This document shows, piece after piece, positions 5,380 to 6,045 of a stretch of 6,045 nucleotides of DNA. Position 1 is the first letter of the stretch. The number at the start of each line of letters is the position of its first letter. Made by a program: the position numbers and the translations under genes. This stretch comes from Rhizobiaceae bacterium UBA1291 (GTDB lineage: Bacteria; Pseudomonadota; Alphaproteobacteria; Rhizobiales; Rhizobiaceae): the NCBI GenBank assembly GCA_002307905.1, contig DBUL01000008.1, positions 7,334-13,378 of the forward strand, read 5' to 3'. Under the pieces are notes generated by a model. The model ran no database searches and was not told where the DNA came from. It saw nothing but the letters and a program-made list of their open reading frames with translations.

Positions 5380-6045
5380 TCAGACGAGCATGCCCATCGG
5401 GTTTTCGATGTAGCGCTTGAAGGCGCCGAGCAGTTCGGCCCCGAGCGCGCCATCGACGCAGCGATGGTCGGTCGACAAGGTCACGGACATGACCGTGGCG
5501 ATCTTCATCTCGCCGTTCTTCACAACAACCCGCTCCTCGCCGGCGCCGACCGCAAGGATCGTCGCATGCGGCGGATTGATGACGGCGGCGAAATGCTTGA
5601 CACCCATCATGCCCATGTTCGACACCGAGGTGGTGCCGCCCTGATACTCTTCCGGCTTCAGCTTGCGGTCCTTGGCGCGCTTGCCGAGGTCCTTCATCTC
5701 GTTGGAGATCGCCGACAGGGTCTTCAGTTCCGCATGCCGGATGATCGGCGTGATCAGCCCGCCCGGGATCGACACGGCGACGCCGACATCGGCATGACGG
5801 TGCTTGACCATGTTGGTCTCCGTCCAGGAAACATTGGCGTCGGGCACCTCCGTCAGCGCCATGGCCATCGCCTTGATGATCATGTCGTTGACCGACAGCT
5901 TGTAGGCCGCGGCCCCTTCCTTGCGCGGGGCTGCGTCATTCAACTGGGCGCGCAGGGCCAGCAGTGCATCCAGCTCGCAATCGACGGTGACGTAGAAATG
6001 CGGGATGGTCTGCTTCGACTCGACCAGCCGCTTGGCAATGGTCTT
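5380..6045 (-). CDS. pdhC: Pyruvate dehydrogenase E2 (dihydrolipoamide acetyltransferase), C-terminal catalytic domain, cut by window edge
   Basis: The frame is open to the right edge, so only the last 221 residues are seen; the lipoyl and E1/E3-binding domains lie outside. This part is the E2 acyltransferase core, which moves the acetyl group from lipoyl to CoA and builds the central cage of the complex. It begins KTIAKRLVESKQTIPHFYVTVDCELD, a family hallmark, continues with YKLSVNDMIIKAMAMAL and GLITPIIRHAE, then TTSVSNMGMMGVKHFAAVINPP, and ends with the active site TDHRCVDGA (H194 and D198 of the visible part). The C-terminus PMGMLV is intact. TTG 5943 is an internal leucine, not a start. 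It is called PDH E2 rather than 2-oxoglutarate or branched-chain E2 from overall likeness to rhizobial PdhC and from the following esterase and lpdA, an order I recall from rhizobial pdh clusters. Family is certain, PDH specificity likely. Confidence 0.95.
   Translation of the reverse strand, partial: KTIAKRLVESKQTIPHFYVTVDCELDALLALRAQLNDAAPRKEGAAAYKLSVNDMIIKAMAMALTEVPDANVSWTETNMVKHRHADVGVAVSIPGGLITPIIRHAELKTLSAISNEMKDLGKRAKDRKLKPEEYQGGTTSVSNMGMMGVKHFAAVINPPHATILAVGAGEERVVVKNGEMKIATVMSVTLSTDHRCVDGALGAELLGAFKRYIENPMGMLV

Noticed and set aside
5941..5943. TTG as a start codon for a short E2-like gene
   Set aside because: The same frame continues upstream to the window edge with conserved E2 core sequence (KTIAKRLVESKQTIPHF), so the TTG is an internal leucine codon.

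Overview
The window looks like a housekeeping chromosomal segment from an alphaproteobacterium, most likely of the Rhizobiales (Rhizobiaceae or a close relative). The reasons are the high GC content, the strong similarity of LipA and the E2/E3 proteins to rhizobial versions as I remember them, and the gene order E2 - SGNH arylesterase - (small gene) - E3 - small membrane protein - LipA. No database was searched.

All eight genes lie on the minus strand, so transcription runs from right to left. In transcription order they are: the 3' part of pdhC (E2 of pyruvate dehydrogenase, cut by the right edge); a cytoplasmic SGNH/GDSL esterase; a 79-residue YdcH/DUF465 helical protein; lpdA (E3, dihydrolipoamide dehydrogenase); an 84-residue GlsB/YeaQ/YmgE-type membrane protein; an unrecognised small secreted four-cysteine protein; lipA (lipoyl synthase); and a phytanoyl-CoA dioxygenase-like (PhyH) Fe(II)/2-oxoglutarate oxygenase cut by the left edge. 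This last gene covers the first kilobase and has no stop codon inside the window.

Three genes form one theme. LipA makes the lipoyl cofactor, PdhC carries it and transfers the acetyl group, and LpdA reoxidises it. The small genes between them are not known parts of the complex. Gaps between genes are short (14 to 93 bases) and nearly every gene has a good Shine-Dalgarno sequence. This suggests one long transcription unit, perhaps with internal promoters.

The most notable regulatory signal is a perfect TTGA-N6-TCAA palindrome (FNR/FixK-type box) between the esterase gene and the DUF465 gene. It lies at the right distance from a plausible -10 element to be a class II activator site. If real, it would put DUF465, lpdA and possibly lipA under low-oxygen control separately from pdhC. 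I see no mobile elements, RNA genes, CRISPR arrays or convincing intrinsic terminators. There is no clear sign of a wholly new system; the best leads are the FNR-like box, the PhyH gene next to lipA, and the unknown secreted protein.
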